DNA from: Bacteroidales bacterium | Lineage (GTDB): Bacteria; Bacteroidota; Bacteroidia; Bacteroidales; WCHB1-69 | NCBI GenBank assembly: GCA_017633255.1 | Contig: JAGBPS010000003.1 | Span: 1-47,177, forward strand | DNA length: 47,177 nt | Direction of reading: 5' to 3' | Shown here: positions 1 through 7,616 of the stretch, in pieces | Layout of the letters: every line of letters begins with the position of its first letter | Position numbering within the stretch: position 1 is the first letter of the stretch | Translations under genes and position numbers: made by a program | Notes under the pieces: generated by a model | What the model was told of the DNA's origin: nothing | Databases searched by the model: none | The model's input: the letters and a program-made list of their open reading frames with translations, nothing else

Positions 1-36
1 GAAAACATATACATTTTTATAATCTGTTTTTTCCAT
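1..36 (-). CDS. etfA: Electron transfer flavoprotein alpha subunit, 5' end only (partial)
   Basis: An ATG (complement of 34-36) opens a frame that runs off the left edge after 12 codons, reading MEKTDYKNVYVF. Short N-termini of the form 'KNVxVF' are usual for EtfA of anaerobes. The frame lies 33 bp downstream of the etfB stop, in the same orientation, where etfA is normally found. EtfA binds FAD and forms a heterodimer with EtfB that passes electrons to or from acyl-CoA dehydrogenase. Only 12 residues are visible, so the call rests on position and on this N-terminal pattern. Confidence 0.65.
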   Translation of the reverse strand, partial: MEKTDYKNVYVF

Positions 37-69
37 AATAAATACAATTTATATTACCGACAACGGCGA

Positions 70-852
70 TTAGATGATGTGTTTTTCTTTTAATTTGTTG
101 ATGATGATGTTGACACCTTCCTCAGCATCCACCTCGAAAGTCTCACCGGCACCCTTCTGGGCTTTGGTGAATGATTTCTTCACACGGGTGGGAGAACCTT
201 TGAGACCCAATTTTTCGGGAGCGATGTCAATCTTGGCGGCGGTCCAGATTTCCACTTCCTTCTCGAAAGCATCCATGATGCCGGAAACGGTCATGTAGCG
301 GGCCTTGTTGGCGGTTGCCAGCACGGTCAGCACGCAAGGCATTTCCACAGACAGCATCTGATAGCCTTCTTCCGTCTCTTTCTTCACGGTCAAAGTGTTT
401 TTGCCGTCATATTCGAGACCGGTAACGTAAGAAATCTGGGGCAATCCCAGGTGCTCAGCCATTTCGGGGCCTACCTGTGCGGTATCACCGTCGATAGCCT
501 GACGACCACCAATTACGAGGTCATAGTCGAGGCAGCGGAGCGCACCAGCCAAAGCGTTGGAGGTAGCCAGAGTGTCGGCACCGGCAAATGCGCGGTCGGT
601 CAACAAGATGGCACGGTCAACGCCCATGGCGAAAGCCTCACGCAGGATAGCGTCGGCCTGTGGGGGTCCCATGGTGATAACAGTTACTTCAGCGCCGTAT
701 TGGTCTTTCAAACGCAGGGCCATTTCCAAACCGCCCTTGTCGTCGGGATTCATAATACTGGGAACACCATCGCGGATCAGGGTACCTGTTGCCGGATTAA
801 TTTTGATTTCAGTGGTGTCCGGAACTTGTTTTATACAAACTACTATTTTCAT
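70..852 (-). CDS. etfB: Electron transfer flavoprotein beta subunit
   Basis: 260 residues, the full length for EtfB. It starts MKIVVCIKQVPDT, as the family does, and has the nucleotide-binding stretch GDTAQVGP (residues 122-129) and a C-terminal region with the family signature around residues 157-177. The segment DRAFAGADTLATS (86-98) resembles EtfB of anaerobes whose Etf pairs with butyryl-CoA dehydrogenase. EtfB and EtfA form a cytoplasmic FAD protein; here the partner is the acyl-CoA dehydrogenase 9 bp upstream. Some such complexes bifurcate electrons from NADH to crotonyl-CoA and ferredoxin. That is an inference here, because the second FAD site cannot be proven by eye. Last complete gene of the lysine-fermentation operon in the window. 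Confidence 0.95.
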   Translation of the reverse strand: MKIVVCIKQVPDTTEIKINPATGTLIRDGVPSIMNPDDKGGLEMALRLKDQYGAEVTVITMGPPQADAILREAFAMGVDRAILLTDRAFAGADTLATSNALAGALRCLDYDLVIGGRQAIDGDTAQVGPEMAEHLGLPQISYVTGLEYDGKNTLTVKKETEEGYQMLSVEMPCVLTVLATANKARYMTVSGIMDAFEKEVEIWTAAKIDIAPEKLGLKGSPTRVKKSFTKAQKGAGETFEVDAEEGVNIIINKLKEKHII

Positions 853-861
853 AATTTTCTT

Positions 862-2001
862 CTATTTTAATAATTTACCGGCGATGACCATACGCTGAAC
901 TTCGGAAGTTCCTTCATAGATTTCGGTAATCTTGGCATCACGCATCATTCTTTCAACAGGATATTCGCGGGTGTAACCGTAGCCACCGTGCAGCTGAACA
1001 GCCTTGGTGGTCACTTCCATAGCGGTTTCGGCTGCGAACAGCTTGGCCATGGCGGCATCTACGGAGTAGGGCAGGTGCATGTCTTTCTTGTAAGAGGCCT
1101 GACGAACCAACAGACGGGCAGCCTGAACTCTGGTTTCCAGGTTGGCCAGTTGGAACTGGGTGTTCTGGAAAGCGGCGATGGCTTTGCCGAACTGTTTACG
1201 TTCCTTGGTGTATTTAATGGTTTCATCCATAGCGCCTTGTGCGATACCGAGAGCCTGTGCGGCGATACCGATACGGCCACCGTCAAGGGTCTGCATAGCA
1301 ATCTTGAAGCCCTTGCCGAGTTCACCCAACAGGTTTTCTTTCGGAACTTCGCAGTTCTCGAAAATCAGCTCACAGGTAGCGGAGCCGCGGATACCCATTT
1401 TCTTTTCTTTCTTACCGATGGAGAAGCCTTTGAAGCCTTTCTCTACGATGAAAGCGGAGATGCCTCTGGTGCCCTGTGACTTGTCGGTCATAGCCATCAC
1501 GATGAAGACGTTGGCGTAAGAAGCGTTGGTGATGAAAATCTTGGTTCCGTTCAGGATCCATTTGTCACCAGCGTCCACAGCCATAGTCTGCTGCATGGCA
1601 GCGTCGGTACCGGCGTTGGGTTCGGTCAGACCGAAAGCGCCAATCCATTCGCCTGAGGCCAACTTGGGCAAATATTTCATTTTCTGTTCCTCTGTACCGT
1701 ATTCCAAAATGGGGTTCATACAGAGAGAAGTGTGGGCTGACACAATTACACCGGTGGTGGCGCATACGCGTGACAGTTCTTCAACGGCCATGCCGTAAAT
1801 CTGGTTGGTACCACCCTGTCCGCCATACTGTTTCGGAATGGGAATACCCATGATGCCTATTTTTGCCATTTTTTCAACGGTCTCGATCGGGAATCTTTCT
1901 TCCTCATCGACTTCTGCTGCCAGAGGTTTTACCTCATTTTCGGCAAACTCGCGAATCATCTGCAAAAACAGCTGTTCTTGTTTTGTTAAACTGAAATCCA
2001 T
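862..2001 (-). CDS. Short-chain acyl-CoA (butyryl-CoA) dehydrogenase
   Basis: 379 residues, normal length for the acyl-CoA dehydrogenase superfamily, reading from the all-helical N-terminal domain through the FAD-binding segment (FGLTEPNAGTDA) to the C-terminal helical domain. The catalytic base is the Glu of IYEGTSEVQR, residue 363, which places it in the butyryl/short-chain group (bcd-like). It reduces crotonyl-CoA to butyryl-CoA with electrons from EtfAB. It sits 9 bp upstream of etfB and 12 bp downstream of kce, so it is surely co-transcribed. In lysine fermentation it performs the final reduction before butyryl-CoA is used for CoA transfer to acetoacetate. Exact chain-length preference cannot be read from the sequence. 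Confidence 0.93.
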   Translation of the reverse strand: MDFSLTKQEQLFLQMIREFAENEVKPLAAEVDEEERFPIETVEKMAKIGIMGIPIPKQYGGQGGTNQIYGMAVEELSRVCATTGVIVSAHTSLCMNPILEYGTEEQKMKYLPKLASGEWIGAFGLTEPNAGTDAAMQQTMAVDAGDKWILNGTKIFITNASYANVFIVMAMTDKSQGTRGISAFIVEKGFKGFSIGKKEKKMGIRGSATCELIFENCEVPKENLLGELGKGFKIAMQTLDGGRIGIAAQALGIAQGAMDETIKYTKERKQFGKAIAAFQNTQFQLANLETRVQAARLLVRQASYKKDMHLPYSVDAAMAKLFAAETAMEVTTKAVQLHGGYGYTREYPVERMMRDAKITEIYEGTSEVQRMVIAGKLLK

Positions 2002-2013
2002 AATTGATAATCG

Positions 2014-2844
2014 TTATTTTTGTTTTAATCCTAAAATTTCTCTTGCTTCGGCTGAGGTGGCGATGTCGCGACCCAGCTCTTTGGCGATGCGGACCACCTT
2101 GGAAACCAACTCACCGTTGGATTTGGCCAAAACGCCTTTCGACAGGTAGAGGTTGTCCTCAAAACCTACGCGTACGTTACCACCCATGGCGATAGCGGCA
2201 GCGGCCATCGGGAATGCGTGACGACCCACACCGGTGACGGTCCAGGTTGAACCAGCAGGAATGCCGTTTACCAACCAGCAAAGGTTGGCAACAGTGGCGG
2301 GGGTACAGCCGGGAACGCCCAACACGAAGTTGAACTGCATGGGAGCTCCGGGAACCTGGCCCTTCTTGGCCATGTTGAGGATGGTGTCGAGGTGACCCAT
2401 CTCGAAGCATTCGTATTCGGGCTTGATGCCGCGTTCCATCATGCGTTTGCCGAAAGCGCGCATGGTGGGCATGGTGTTGTCGAAAATCTCGTCGCCGAAG
2501 TTGCAGGTACCGCAGTCAAGGGTAGCCATCTCTGGCAGCGGGGTGGTGTCGGTTGATTGCAGACGCTCATCGGGAGTCATGCCCACAGCACCGCCGGTGG
2601 ACGGAATCAGGATGACATCGGGGCACACCTTTAAGATGGCCTCTTCGCATTCCTGGAAACGGCCACGATCCTGAGTGGGGGTGCCGTCGTCCCAACGGAC
2701 ATGCAGGTGCACGATAGCAGCACCGGCATCCACAGCTGACTTGGCCTCGCGGACGATTTCTTCAACGGTATAAGGTACATTGGGGTTCTGTTCCTTGGTG
2801 ACTTCTGCGCCGCAGATAGCGGCGGTAATAATCAGTTTATCCAT
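2014..2844 (-). CDS. kce: 3-keto-5-aminohexanoate cleavage enzyme
   Basis: 276 residues, the normal length for Kce in the BKACE (DUF849) family. It condenses 3-keto-5-aminohexanoate with acetyl-CoA to give acetoacetate and 3-aminobutyryl-CoA, a Zn-dependent step of lysine fermentation. The zinc ligands are visible as HLH at residues 46-48 and a Glu in VGFEDN (E229). The BKACE family includes other beta-keto acid cleaving enzymes, but the adjacent kal, 22 bp upstream, and the acyl-CoA dehydrogenase and etfB downstream make the lysine pathway assignment strong. A cytoplasmic enzyme. The upper pathway genes (kamA, kamDE, kdd) are not in the window. Confidence 0.95.
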   Translation of the reverse strand: MDKLIITAAICGAEVTKEQNPNVPYTVEEIVREAKSAVDAGAAIVHLHVRWDDGTPTQDRGRFQECEEAILKVCPDVILIPSTGGAVGMTPDERLQSTDTTPLPEMATLDCGTCNFGDEIFDNTMPTMRAFGKRMMERGIKPEYECFEMGHLDTILNMAKKGQVPGAPMQFNFVLGVPGCTPATVANLCWLVNGIPAGSTWTVTGVGRHAFPMAAAAIAMGGNVRVGFEDNLYLSKGVLAKSNGELVSKVVRIAKELGRDIATSAEAREILGLKQK

Positions 2845-2866
2845 TGTTGATTTGTTGAATTGTTGA

Positions 2867-3259
2867 TTATTTGTTCTTTCTTTGGCAGTCCTTGGGGGTT
2901 ACGCAGGTGCCTGAAGCGCGGCAAACCAGGATGGGCTCATCCAGTTCGTCGGCGGCTGAAGGAGAAATGTCGGGACGGGCGACAGCAACCTTGCGGGCCT
3001 CAAACATCATGTGACGAGAGGTGTTGCCTTCGCGGTCGATCCAACCTTCGGCTTCGATGAAATCGCCTGCATAAACAGGAGCCTTGAATTCTATCATGTC
3101 GTATGCGCAGAAAAGACCTTCGTCGCCGTCACGCATAATCAAAAGCTCGGTAGCCACGTCACCAAAGAGGTGAACCATGTGGGCGCCGTCAACCAAATTG
3201 CCACCGTAGTGGGCATCCTTTGCGCTCATGCGCAATCTGATTTTTGTTCTGTATTCCAT
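2867..3259 (-). CDS. kal: 3-aminobutyryl-CoA ammonia-lyase
   Basis: 130 residues from the start [12 protein letters not shown]. The frame is open to an upstream ATG at 3331, but those extra 24 residues are encoded by the repeat-word array and are not expected in the family, so the start at 3259 is preferred. Hot-dog-fold protein, with [20 protein letters not shown] in the N-terminal half, as in Kal. It removes ammonia from 3-aminobutyryl-CoA to form crotonyl-CoA, the substrate of the acyl-CoA dehydrogenase downstream. It lies between kce and the CoA-transferase alpha subunit. The gap to atoD upstream (277 bp) is much larger than any other gap in this operon. Confidence 0.9.
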   Translation of the reverse strand: MEYRTKIRLRMSAKDAHYGGNLVDGAHMVHLFGDVATELLIMRDGDEGLFCAYDMIEFKAPVYAGDFIEAEGWIDREGNTSRHMMFEARKVAVARPDISPSAADELDEPILVCRASGTCVTPKDCQRKNK

Positions 3260-3283
3260 TTTTATTGATTTGTTTAATTGTTG

Positions 3284-3536
3284 ATTTGTTTTATACGTCG
3301 AGTCGCTCATTTCATTCGCTCGTGGAGTCACTCGCTTCGCTCGTTCGGTGAGACGCTCACTTTGTTCGCTCGAGAAGTCGCTCGTTTTACTCGCTCGGTT
3401 ATACGATTATCGTTTTCCCATCTTCTCGGTTAACCTTCTAACCTTCTAACCTTCTAACCGAGTACACGCTAGTGTACGTCTTACCGTCTAACCGTCTTCC
3501 CGAGTGCACGCAGTGCACGTCTCCTCGTTCAACCGT
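3284..3536. repeat. Intergenic repeat-word array between atoD and kal
   Basis: Low-complexity stretch made of short repeated words. There are about six copies of variants of 'gtcgctcgcttcgctcg' (3300-3400), then tandem 'aaccttct' (3430-3460), then 'accgtct' words with two small palindromes, tacacgctagtgta and gtgcacgcagtgcac. No conserved protein reads through it. It occupies the position where the CoA-transferase beta subunit usually follows the alpha subunit. Similar arrays of different words recur elsewhere in the window. Confidence 0.8.
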
Positions 3537-4184
3537 TTATCCTCTCACAATGTAATTCACATAAATCCCCGGAGTATGCACATTCTCCATCGGAATCTCG
3601 CCGGTCTTCACCACTTCCTGAGCCTCAACGATTACCAAGTCGGCAGCAGTAGCCATCATGGGGTTGAAGTTCTGGGTAGTGCCTTTGTAAATCAGGTTGC
3701 CGGTCTCGTCGGAGATGTTGGCGCCGATCAGGGCGATGTCAGCGTGGAGAGGTTTCTCCAGCAGGTATTCTTTACCGTCGATGGTGAGTTTCTGTTTGCC
3801 TTCTTCCACCACGGTGCCGAGACCGGTGGGGGTCAACACGCCGCCTAAGCCAGCGCCGCCGCAACGGATACGTTCAGCCAAGGTGCCCTGGGGTGAGAAT
3901 TCCACGATCAGTTCCTTGTCGTTGAGTTGCTGGATGGTGTTGGGGTTGGTGCCGATGTGAGAAGCGATGACTTTTTTCACCTGCTTGTTGGTGATCAGCA
4001 AACCGATACCTTTGTCGGGATAGGCGGTGTCATTGGCGATGATAGTCAAATCTTTGACATCAGTTTTTGACAATGCCTCCACGATTTTGTTGGGAGTTCC
4101 GGCAGCTAAGAAACCGCCAATCATCAATGTCATGCCGCTTTTAATTTTTGCAACGGCCTCATCTACAGTAATAAACTTATCCAT
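3537..4184 (-). CDS. atoD: CoA-transferase alpha subunit (butyryl-CoA/acetate:acetoacetate)
   Basis: 215 residues, the usual length for the alpha subunit of a two-subunit family I CoA-transferase. The CoA-binding glycine loop is visible as MIGGFLAAGTP (residues 21-31). In lysine fermentation the enzyme moves CoA from butyryl-CoA to the acetoacetate made by Kce. The catalytic Glu lies on the beta subunit (AtoA), which is normally the next gene but is not in this window. The downstream neighbour is instead a repeat array and then kal. First gene of the operon, 45 bp from a good -7 box. Substrate specificity is inferred from the operon. Confidence 0.88.
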   Translation of the reverse strand: MDKFITVDEAVAKIKSGMTLMIGGFLAAGTPNKIVEALSKTDVKDLTIIANDTAYPDKGIGLLITNKQVKKVIASHIGTNPNTIQQLNDKELIVEFSPQGTLAERIRCGGAGLGGVLTPTGLGTVVEEGKQKLTIDGKEYLLEKPLHADIALIGANISDETGNLIYKGTTQNFNPMMATAADLVIVEAQEVVKTGEIPMENVHTPGIYVNYIVRG

Positions 4185-4229
4185 AATTATTTAGTTTTGA
4201 ATATAATTATACATTTTACATTAAGGTTG

Positions 4230-4261
4230 CAAATGTACGATTATTTTTTCAAATAAACAAG
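4230..4261 (-). promoter_or_regulatory. Predicted Bacteroidota-type promoter of the lysine-fermentation operon
   Basis: On the minus strand a -7 box TACATTTG (complement of 4230-4237) is preceded by 20 nt and then CTTG (4258-4261), a 3/4 match to the -33 TTTG. It lies about 45 bp upstream of the atoD start, so the leader would be about 40 nt. Confidence 0.6.
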
Positions 4262-4270
4262 AAGTATTTG

Positions 4271-4296
4271 TTACTTTTTGCATGATCAAAAAGTAA
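4271..4296 (-). terminator. Hairpin downstream of RNase Z
   Basis: Perfect 10-bp inverted repeat, TTACTTTTTG / CAAAAAGTAA, with a 6-nt loop, just beyond the RNase Z stop and upstream of the atoD promoter. It can end transcription of the RNase Z gene. The arms have the same design as the hairpin at 28014-28045 (pyrimidine-rich arm ending TTTTG, purine-rich arm starting CAAAA, followed by GCAAA), so it may also be a dispersed repeat. Confidence 0.55.
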
Positions 4297-4330
4297 GCAA
4301 AAAATCAGATTGACGGTAAGCACAGCCGGA

Positions 4331-5290
4331 TTACTCCCTCCACTCAATAAACATAGCTCCTTCCTCCGTCTTGTCCGCAATCTTCACATTCAGTCCTTCA
4401 TCGGCTAAGATGGTGTGAGAAAAGTGTTTTACAGCACGTTCCAGTAGCCATTCCTCGCTGTCGTAACGCGAGGAGAAATGTCCGAGTATTAGCTTTCCGG
4501 CATTGCACTTTTGGGCGAATTCCGCTGCCTGGCTTGCGGTGGAATGGTCGTACTGAAAGGCGAGTTGCTCGTCTCCTTCGCAATAGGTGGCATCGTGATA
4601 GAGCAGGTCAACTCCCTGCAACAACTCGACATATTCTTTCATCGGCTGGGTGTCGGAGAGATAGGCATAGCTGCGTGTCATCGTTGGTGGCGTGGTGAGC
4701 TCCTCGTTGGGAATCACCTTGCCGTCGATGGTAGTGAAGTCACGTCCACCTTGGATAAACTCAATTTCAGGGTAGGGAATGTTGTATGTTTGGATGGTTT
4801 CGGGCTTAATGTGCCGTTTCCCCTGTCGTTCCCTGAACAGGAAACCAAAGCAAGGAACACGGTGGTGCAAGGGGAAAGCGGTCACCTCAAAGTGCGTGTC
4901 TGAATGTATGAGGGTCGGCTCCTGACAGTCTATCGGATAAATGTGGATGTCATATTCAGCATGTGGCATGAAGAAGTCAATCTGGGCTTTCAATATCTGC
5001 TCGAAATCTGCTGGAATATAGATGTTTAGTCCTCGATAGCGTGAGTTGAGAGACATGGAGGAAAGCAAACCAATCAGTCCCAGACAGTGGTCGCCATGGG
5101 CATGGCTGATGAAAATGTTTCCCAACTGCCCCTCGTGGAATCCGAATTTGTGGAACTGCCTCTGTGTCCCCTCTCCGCAGTCAATCATATAAAGTTCTCC
5201 TAATCTACTGACAATCTGTGAAGAGGTGTGGTGTCTCAATGTCGGTTTGGCACTGCCACAGCCTAATATTGTGATGTATAATTCTACCAT
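4331..5290 (-). CDS. rnz: Ribonuclease Z
   Basis: 319 residues from MVELYITILGCGSA. The frame extends 22 codons further upstream, but the family begins at this beta-strand and a -7 promoter box lies at 5313-5320, so the ATG at 5290 is chosen. It is a metallo-beta-lactamase-fold endonuclease that trims the 3' ends of tRNA precursors. The zinc motif HAHGDH is at residues 63-68, and the DCGEGTQRQ segment and the later H-FSSRY region typical of tRNase Z are present. It has its own promoter and is followed by a hairpin, so it is probably monocistronic and not functionally tied to the lysine operon below. Confidence 0.94.
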   Translation of the reverse strand: MVELYITILGCGSAKPTLRHHTSSQIVSRLGELYMIDCGEGTQRQFHKFGFHEGQLGNIFISHAHGDHCLGLIGLLSSMSLNSRYRGLNIYIPADFEQILKAQIDFFMPHAEYDIHIYPIDCQEPTLIHSDTHFEVTAFPLHHRVPCFGFLFRERQGKRHIKPETIQTYNIPYPEIEFIQGGRDFTTIDGKVIPNEELTTPPTMTRSYAYLSDTQPMKEYVELLQGVDLLYHDATYCEGDEQLAFQYDHSTASQAAEFAQKCNAGKLILGHFSSRYDSEEWLLERAVKHFSHTILADEGLNVKIADKTEEGAMFIEWRE

Positions 5291-5312
5291 GACAAATGTT
5301 GTTTTCAAACTG

Positions 5313-5320
5313 CAAAGATA
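5313..5320 (-). promoter_or_regulatory. -7 promoter box of RNase Z
   Basis: Minus strand TATCTTTG followed by C, 22 bp upstream of the chosen start. No convincing -33 TTTG at the right spacing was found. Confidence 0.5.
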
Positions 5321-5323
5321 TGA

Positions 5324-5352
5324 AAAAAAGCACCTCGAAGTGAGATGCTTTT
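5324..5352 (-). terminator. Rho-independent terminator after the large lipoprotein
   Basis: Minus-strand hairpin AAAGCATCTC / GAGGTGCTTT with one mismatch and a 5-nt loop (acttc), running into a T tract. It lies about 25 bp past the stop of the 712-residue lipoprotein and just before the RNase Z promoter. Confidence 0.7.
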
Positions 5353-5376
5353 GCATATGGATTTTGAATTCTGAAT

Positions 5377-7515
5377 TTATCTTCTTGGAGCATTGCCTCT
5401 TGAACCGCCGCCGGAGAAGGAGCCTCCTGAAGAACGACCGCCTCCTGAAAAGCTGCCTGAACTACCGGAAGGTCTTGAATAGCTACTTGAGCCACCAGAG
5501 GGTCTGGAGTATGAGCTGCTGTTGCTGCTTCTGCTACTTGAGTTGCTGGAAGAACTGTTGGAGGGTCTTGAATAACTTCCAGAAGAGCTGTTTGACGGTC
5601 TGGAGTAGTTGGAATTGCTGCTGGAACTATTGTTTGACGGTCTGGAGTATGAGTTGCTGTTACTTCTACTATTTGAGCTATTTGAGTTGTTGGATGGGTT
5701 GTTAGAGGGTCTGGAGTAGCTTCCGCTGTTGTTAGAGTTATTGCTGTTGCCCGCAGGTCTTGCTGTACTGCTGTTGGAGCTGTTGTTGCTGCCCGCAGGT
5801 CTTGCAGTATTGTTGTTATTGTAGTAGTCCGAAGATCTTGGGGCGCTGCCGTTGTTGGAAGAATTACCGCTTGAAGTAGTTGAGGAAGTTCTATTGTTCG
5901 TGGTAGGTCTGGTAGTGTTGGTGGCAGGTGCTTTGCTGGAGTAGGGATCACCACTGAAGTTGGTTCTGCTGTTGCTAGAGTTATTGGTAGCGGGAGTTCT
6001 AGCATTGCCGTTATTGTTGGTATTGCTGTTGGAAGCGGGCGCTTTGGGTTCAGCGCTCATAGGAGCTCTGCCTGCTGAGCCATTGTTCGTATTGGCGCCT
6101 GGAGTTCTTCCTATTCCGTTGTCACCACTGTTGGTAGCGGGCGCTTTGGGTTCAGCACTCATGGGAGTTCTGCTCGCTGAGCCATTGTTCGTATTGGCAC
6201 CAGGAGTTCTTCCTATTCCGTTGTCGCCACTGTTGGAAGCGGGCGCTTTGGGTTCAGCACTCATAGGAGCTCTGCTTGCTGAGCCATTGTTCGTATTGGC
6301 GCCAGGAGTTCTTCCTATTCCGTTGTCGCCATTGTTGGAAGCGGGCGCTTTGGGTTCAGCGCTCATGGGAGTTCTGCTTGCTGAGCCATTGTTCGTATTG
6401 GCACCAGGAGTTCTTCCTATTCCGTTGTCGCCACTGTTGGAAGCAGGGGTTCTATCATTGCCGTTGTCTCCGTCAACAGCTCTGAAAGAGCCGGCATCGC
6501 CTGAGTTGTTTCTAGTGGCAGGCCTCATTCCAAAACTATTGCTTCCGGAAGAATTGCTGTTATTCGAGGCAACCATACTTTCGTATCTTTCGCTGAAGGT
6601 GCTGCTCGGGCTTACGCCTCTGCCATTGGCTCCCGCATTTACTCCGCTGCCTGCGTAGTTGGCGTATGGACTGTTGGTGTAATTGCCACCACCCATGCCG
6701 CTGTTGCTGCCTCCACCTCCATTAACGCCAGCCATGTCGGGACGGTTTCCTCTGTCGTAGTCGCGGTCTTTGGCTTTGCCATTGTTAACCCCATTGCGGT
6801 TGTAGTGACCGTAAGTGAATGATCTGTTGCGGTCGTAGTTGTTGTGATAGTAACCGGCGTGTATTGCATCATTGTAGCCGCGTCTGTAACCATCGTGATA
6901 ACCGTGTCTGTATCCACCAGGACCATAGTAACCGGGCCCGTAATAGCCAGGTCCATAGTAGCCGGGGTGTCCGCAGTAGACGCTTCCCCAACCCCATGAG
7001 TAGCGGAAACCGTAGCTGCAGTATCCGTAGCTGTAAACGGGACGATAGTATCTCGGCCAGTACCAGTCATAGCCTAAGTAGATGCTCACACCCCAGTTGC
7101 CGGGATAGCAGTCATACCAGTACAGATTGGTGTAGTACGGGTCGTAGTAGCCCCAGCTGTAGCAGCACGGGCTGTGGAAACGTCTGATTCTGGCAGTGTA
7201 TGCATAGTCATAATAGTCATCACTGTCATAATAATAGTTGTTGGTGATGTAGGTAGTGCCACCGCCGTCCGTATAGGTTTCTGAAGAAGAATAGGTTGGA
7301 GCGGCCGCAGCTTCTGCATAATTCTCTTCATATACATAATTGTTGTCTGAAGAGGTATTGTCGTATGTTTCCGTTGCAGTGTTGACTCTCACTGTTTCGT
7401 ATTGCTTGTCGCTCGAAGTCGTGTAAACATCATCATAATAGACGCTTGAGTCTAACTTGCAGGCTGACATGATTAATGCCATTGAAACGACTGAAAGCAA
7501 AATTTTCTTTTTCAT
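5377..7515 (-). CDS. Large low-complexity lipoprotein, Tyr/Gly-rich with 34-residue repeats
   Basis: 712 residues; function unknown. A type II signal peptide is clear: MKKK, a hydrophobic stretch and lipobox MSAC with the lipidated Cys at 19. In order, the protein has a Ser/Thr/Tyr-rich linker (about 20-90), a Tyr/Trp/Gly-rich region with tandem YYGPG units (about 90-230), an Asn/Gly/Ser-rich stretch, four near-identical 34-residue repeats with the core SGDNGIGRTPGANTNN (about 360-495), and a Ser/Asn tail with many copies of SRPSN ending in Gly/Ser/Arg. No enzyme motif is seen. The composition suggests an extended, surface-exposed, possibly adhesive protein. It has an unusually strong Shine-Dalgarno. 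It is probably monocistronic, divergent from proS and with its own terminator. Confidence 0.85.
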   Translation of the reverse strand: MKKKILLSVVSMALIMSACKLDSSVYYDDVYTTSSDKQYETVRVNTATETYDNTSSDNNYVYEENYAEAAAAPTYSSSETYTDGGGTTYITNNYYYDSDDYYDYAYTARIRRFHSPCCYSWGYYDPYYTNLYWYDCYPGNWGVSIYLGYDWYWPRYYRPVYSYGYCSYGFRYSWGWGSVYCGHPGYYGPGYYGPGYYGPGGYRHGYHDGYRRGYNDAIHAGYYHNNYDRNRSFTYGHYNRNGVNNGKAKDRDYDRGNRPDMAGVNGGGGSNSGMGGGNYTNSPYANYAGSGVNAGANGRGVSPSSTFSERYESMVASNNSNSSGSNSFGMRPATRNNSGDAGSFRAVDGDNGNDRTPASNSGDNGIGRTPGANTNNGSASRTPMSAEPKAPASNNGDNGIGRTPGANTNNGSASRAPMSAEPKAPASNSGDNGIGRTPGANTNNGSASRTPMSAEPKAPATNSGDNGIGRTPGANTNNGSAGRAPMSAEPKAPASNSNTNNNGNARTPATNNSSNSRTNFSGDPYSSKAPATNTTRPTTNNRTSSTTSSGNSSNNGSAPRSSDYYNNNNTARPAGSNNSSNSSTARPAGNSNNSNNSGSYSRPSNNPSNNSNSSNSRSNSNSYSRPSNNSSSSNSNYSRPSNSSSGSYSRPSNSSSSNSSSRSSNSSSYSRPSGGSSSYSRPSGSSGSFSGGGRSSGGSFSGGGSRGNAPRR
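6031..6438 (-). repeat. Four tandem 102-bp in-frame repeats in the lipoprotein gene
   Basis: Four copies of a 102-bp unit begin at 6031, 6133, 6235 and 6337 (plus-strand coordinates); a degenerate fifth starts at 6439. Copies differ at only a few bases, for example in alternating ggagct/ggagtt and gcacca/gcgccn. This indicates recent duplication and likely length variation between strains. Each unit encodes 34 residues. Confidence 0.92.
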
Positions 7516-7520
7516 GACGA

Positions 7521-7529
7521 ACCTCCTTT
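7521..7529 (-). promoter_or_regulatory. Unusually strong Shine-Dalgarno of the lipoprotein gene
   Basis: Minus strand AAAGGAGGT, 5 nt before the ATG at 7515, nearly perfectly complementary to the 16S rRNA tail. Most genes in this window lack such a site, as is usual in Bacteroidota. Confidence 0.7.
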
Positions 7530-7551
7530 TAATTTAAGTCCATAATTTTTT

Positions 7552-7559
7552 TATCTTTG
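7552..7559 (+). promoter_or_regulatory. -7 promoter box of proS
   Basis: TATCTTTG followed by C, 57 bp upstream of the proS ATG. The -33 element is not clear. A TAAATTTG box on the opposite strand (7566-7573) may serve the divergent lipoprotein gene. Confidence 0.5.
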
Positions 7560-7616
7560 CAAACTCAAATTTATTGACGACAAAAATACTAAAAAGTTTA
7601 GCAAATACCCATCATT

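Noticed and set aside
3260..3331. N-terminal extension of Kal starting at 3331
   Set aside because: The 24 extra codons are repeat-word DNA and the family begins at MEYRTKI; the shorter start fits the usual length.
3284..3536. Possible CRISPR-like array from the regular gtcgctcg words
   Set aside because: Unit lengths are short and irregular, there are no spacers of constant size and no cas genes; it is a word array.
5205..6005. Thr/Pro-rich open frame on the minus strand
   Set aside because: It is an alternative frame of the lipoprotein repeats and runs into RNase Z; no start signal or homology.
5960..6658. Long Leu/Ala-rich open frame on the plus strand, seemingly a membrane protein
   Set aside because: It is the antisense of the 102-bp repeats in the lipoprotein gene; the Leu-rich reading follows from the complementary Asn/Ser/Gly codons, and the sense strand has a signal peptide, SD and terminator.
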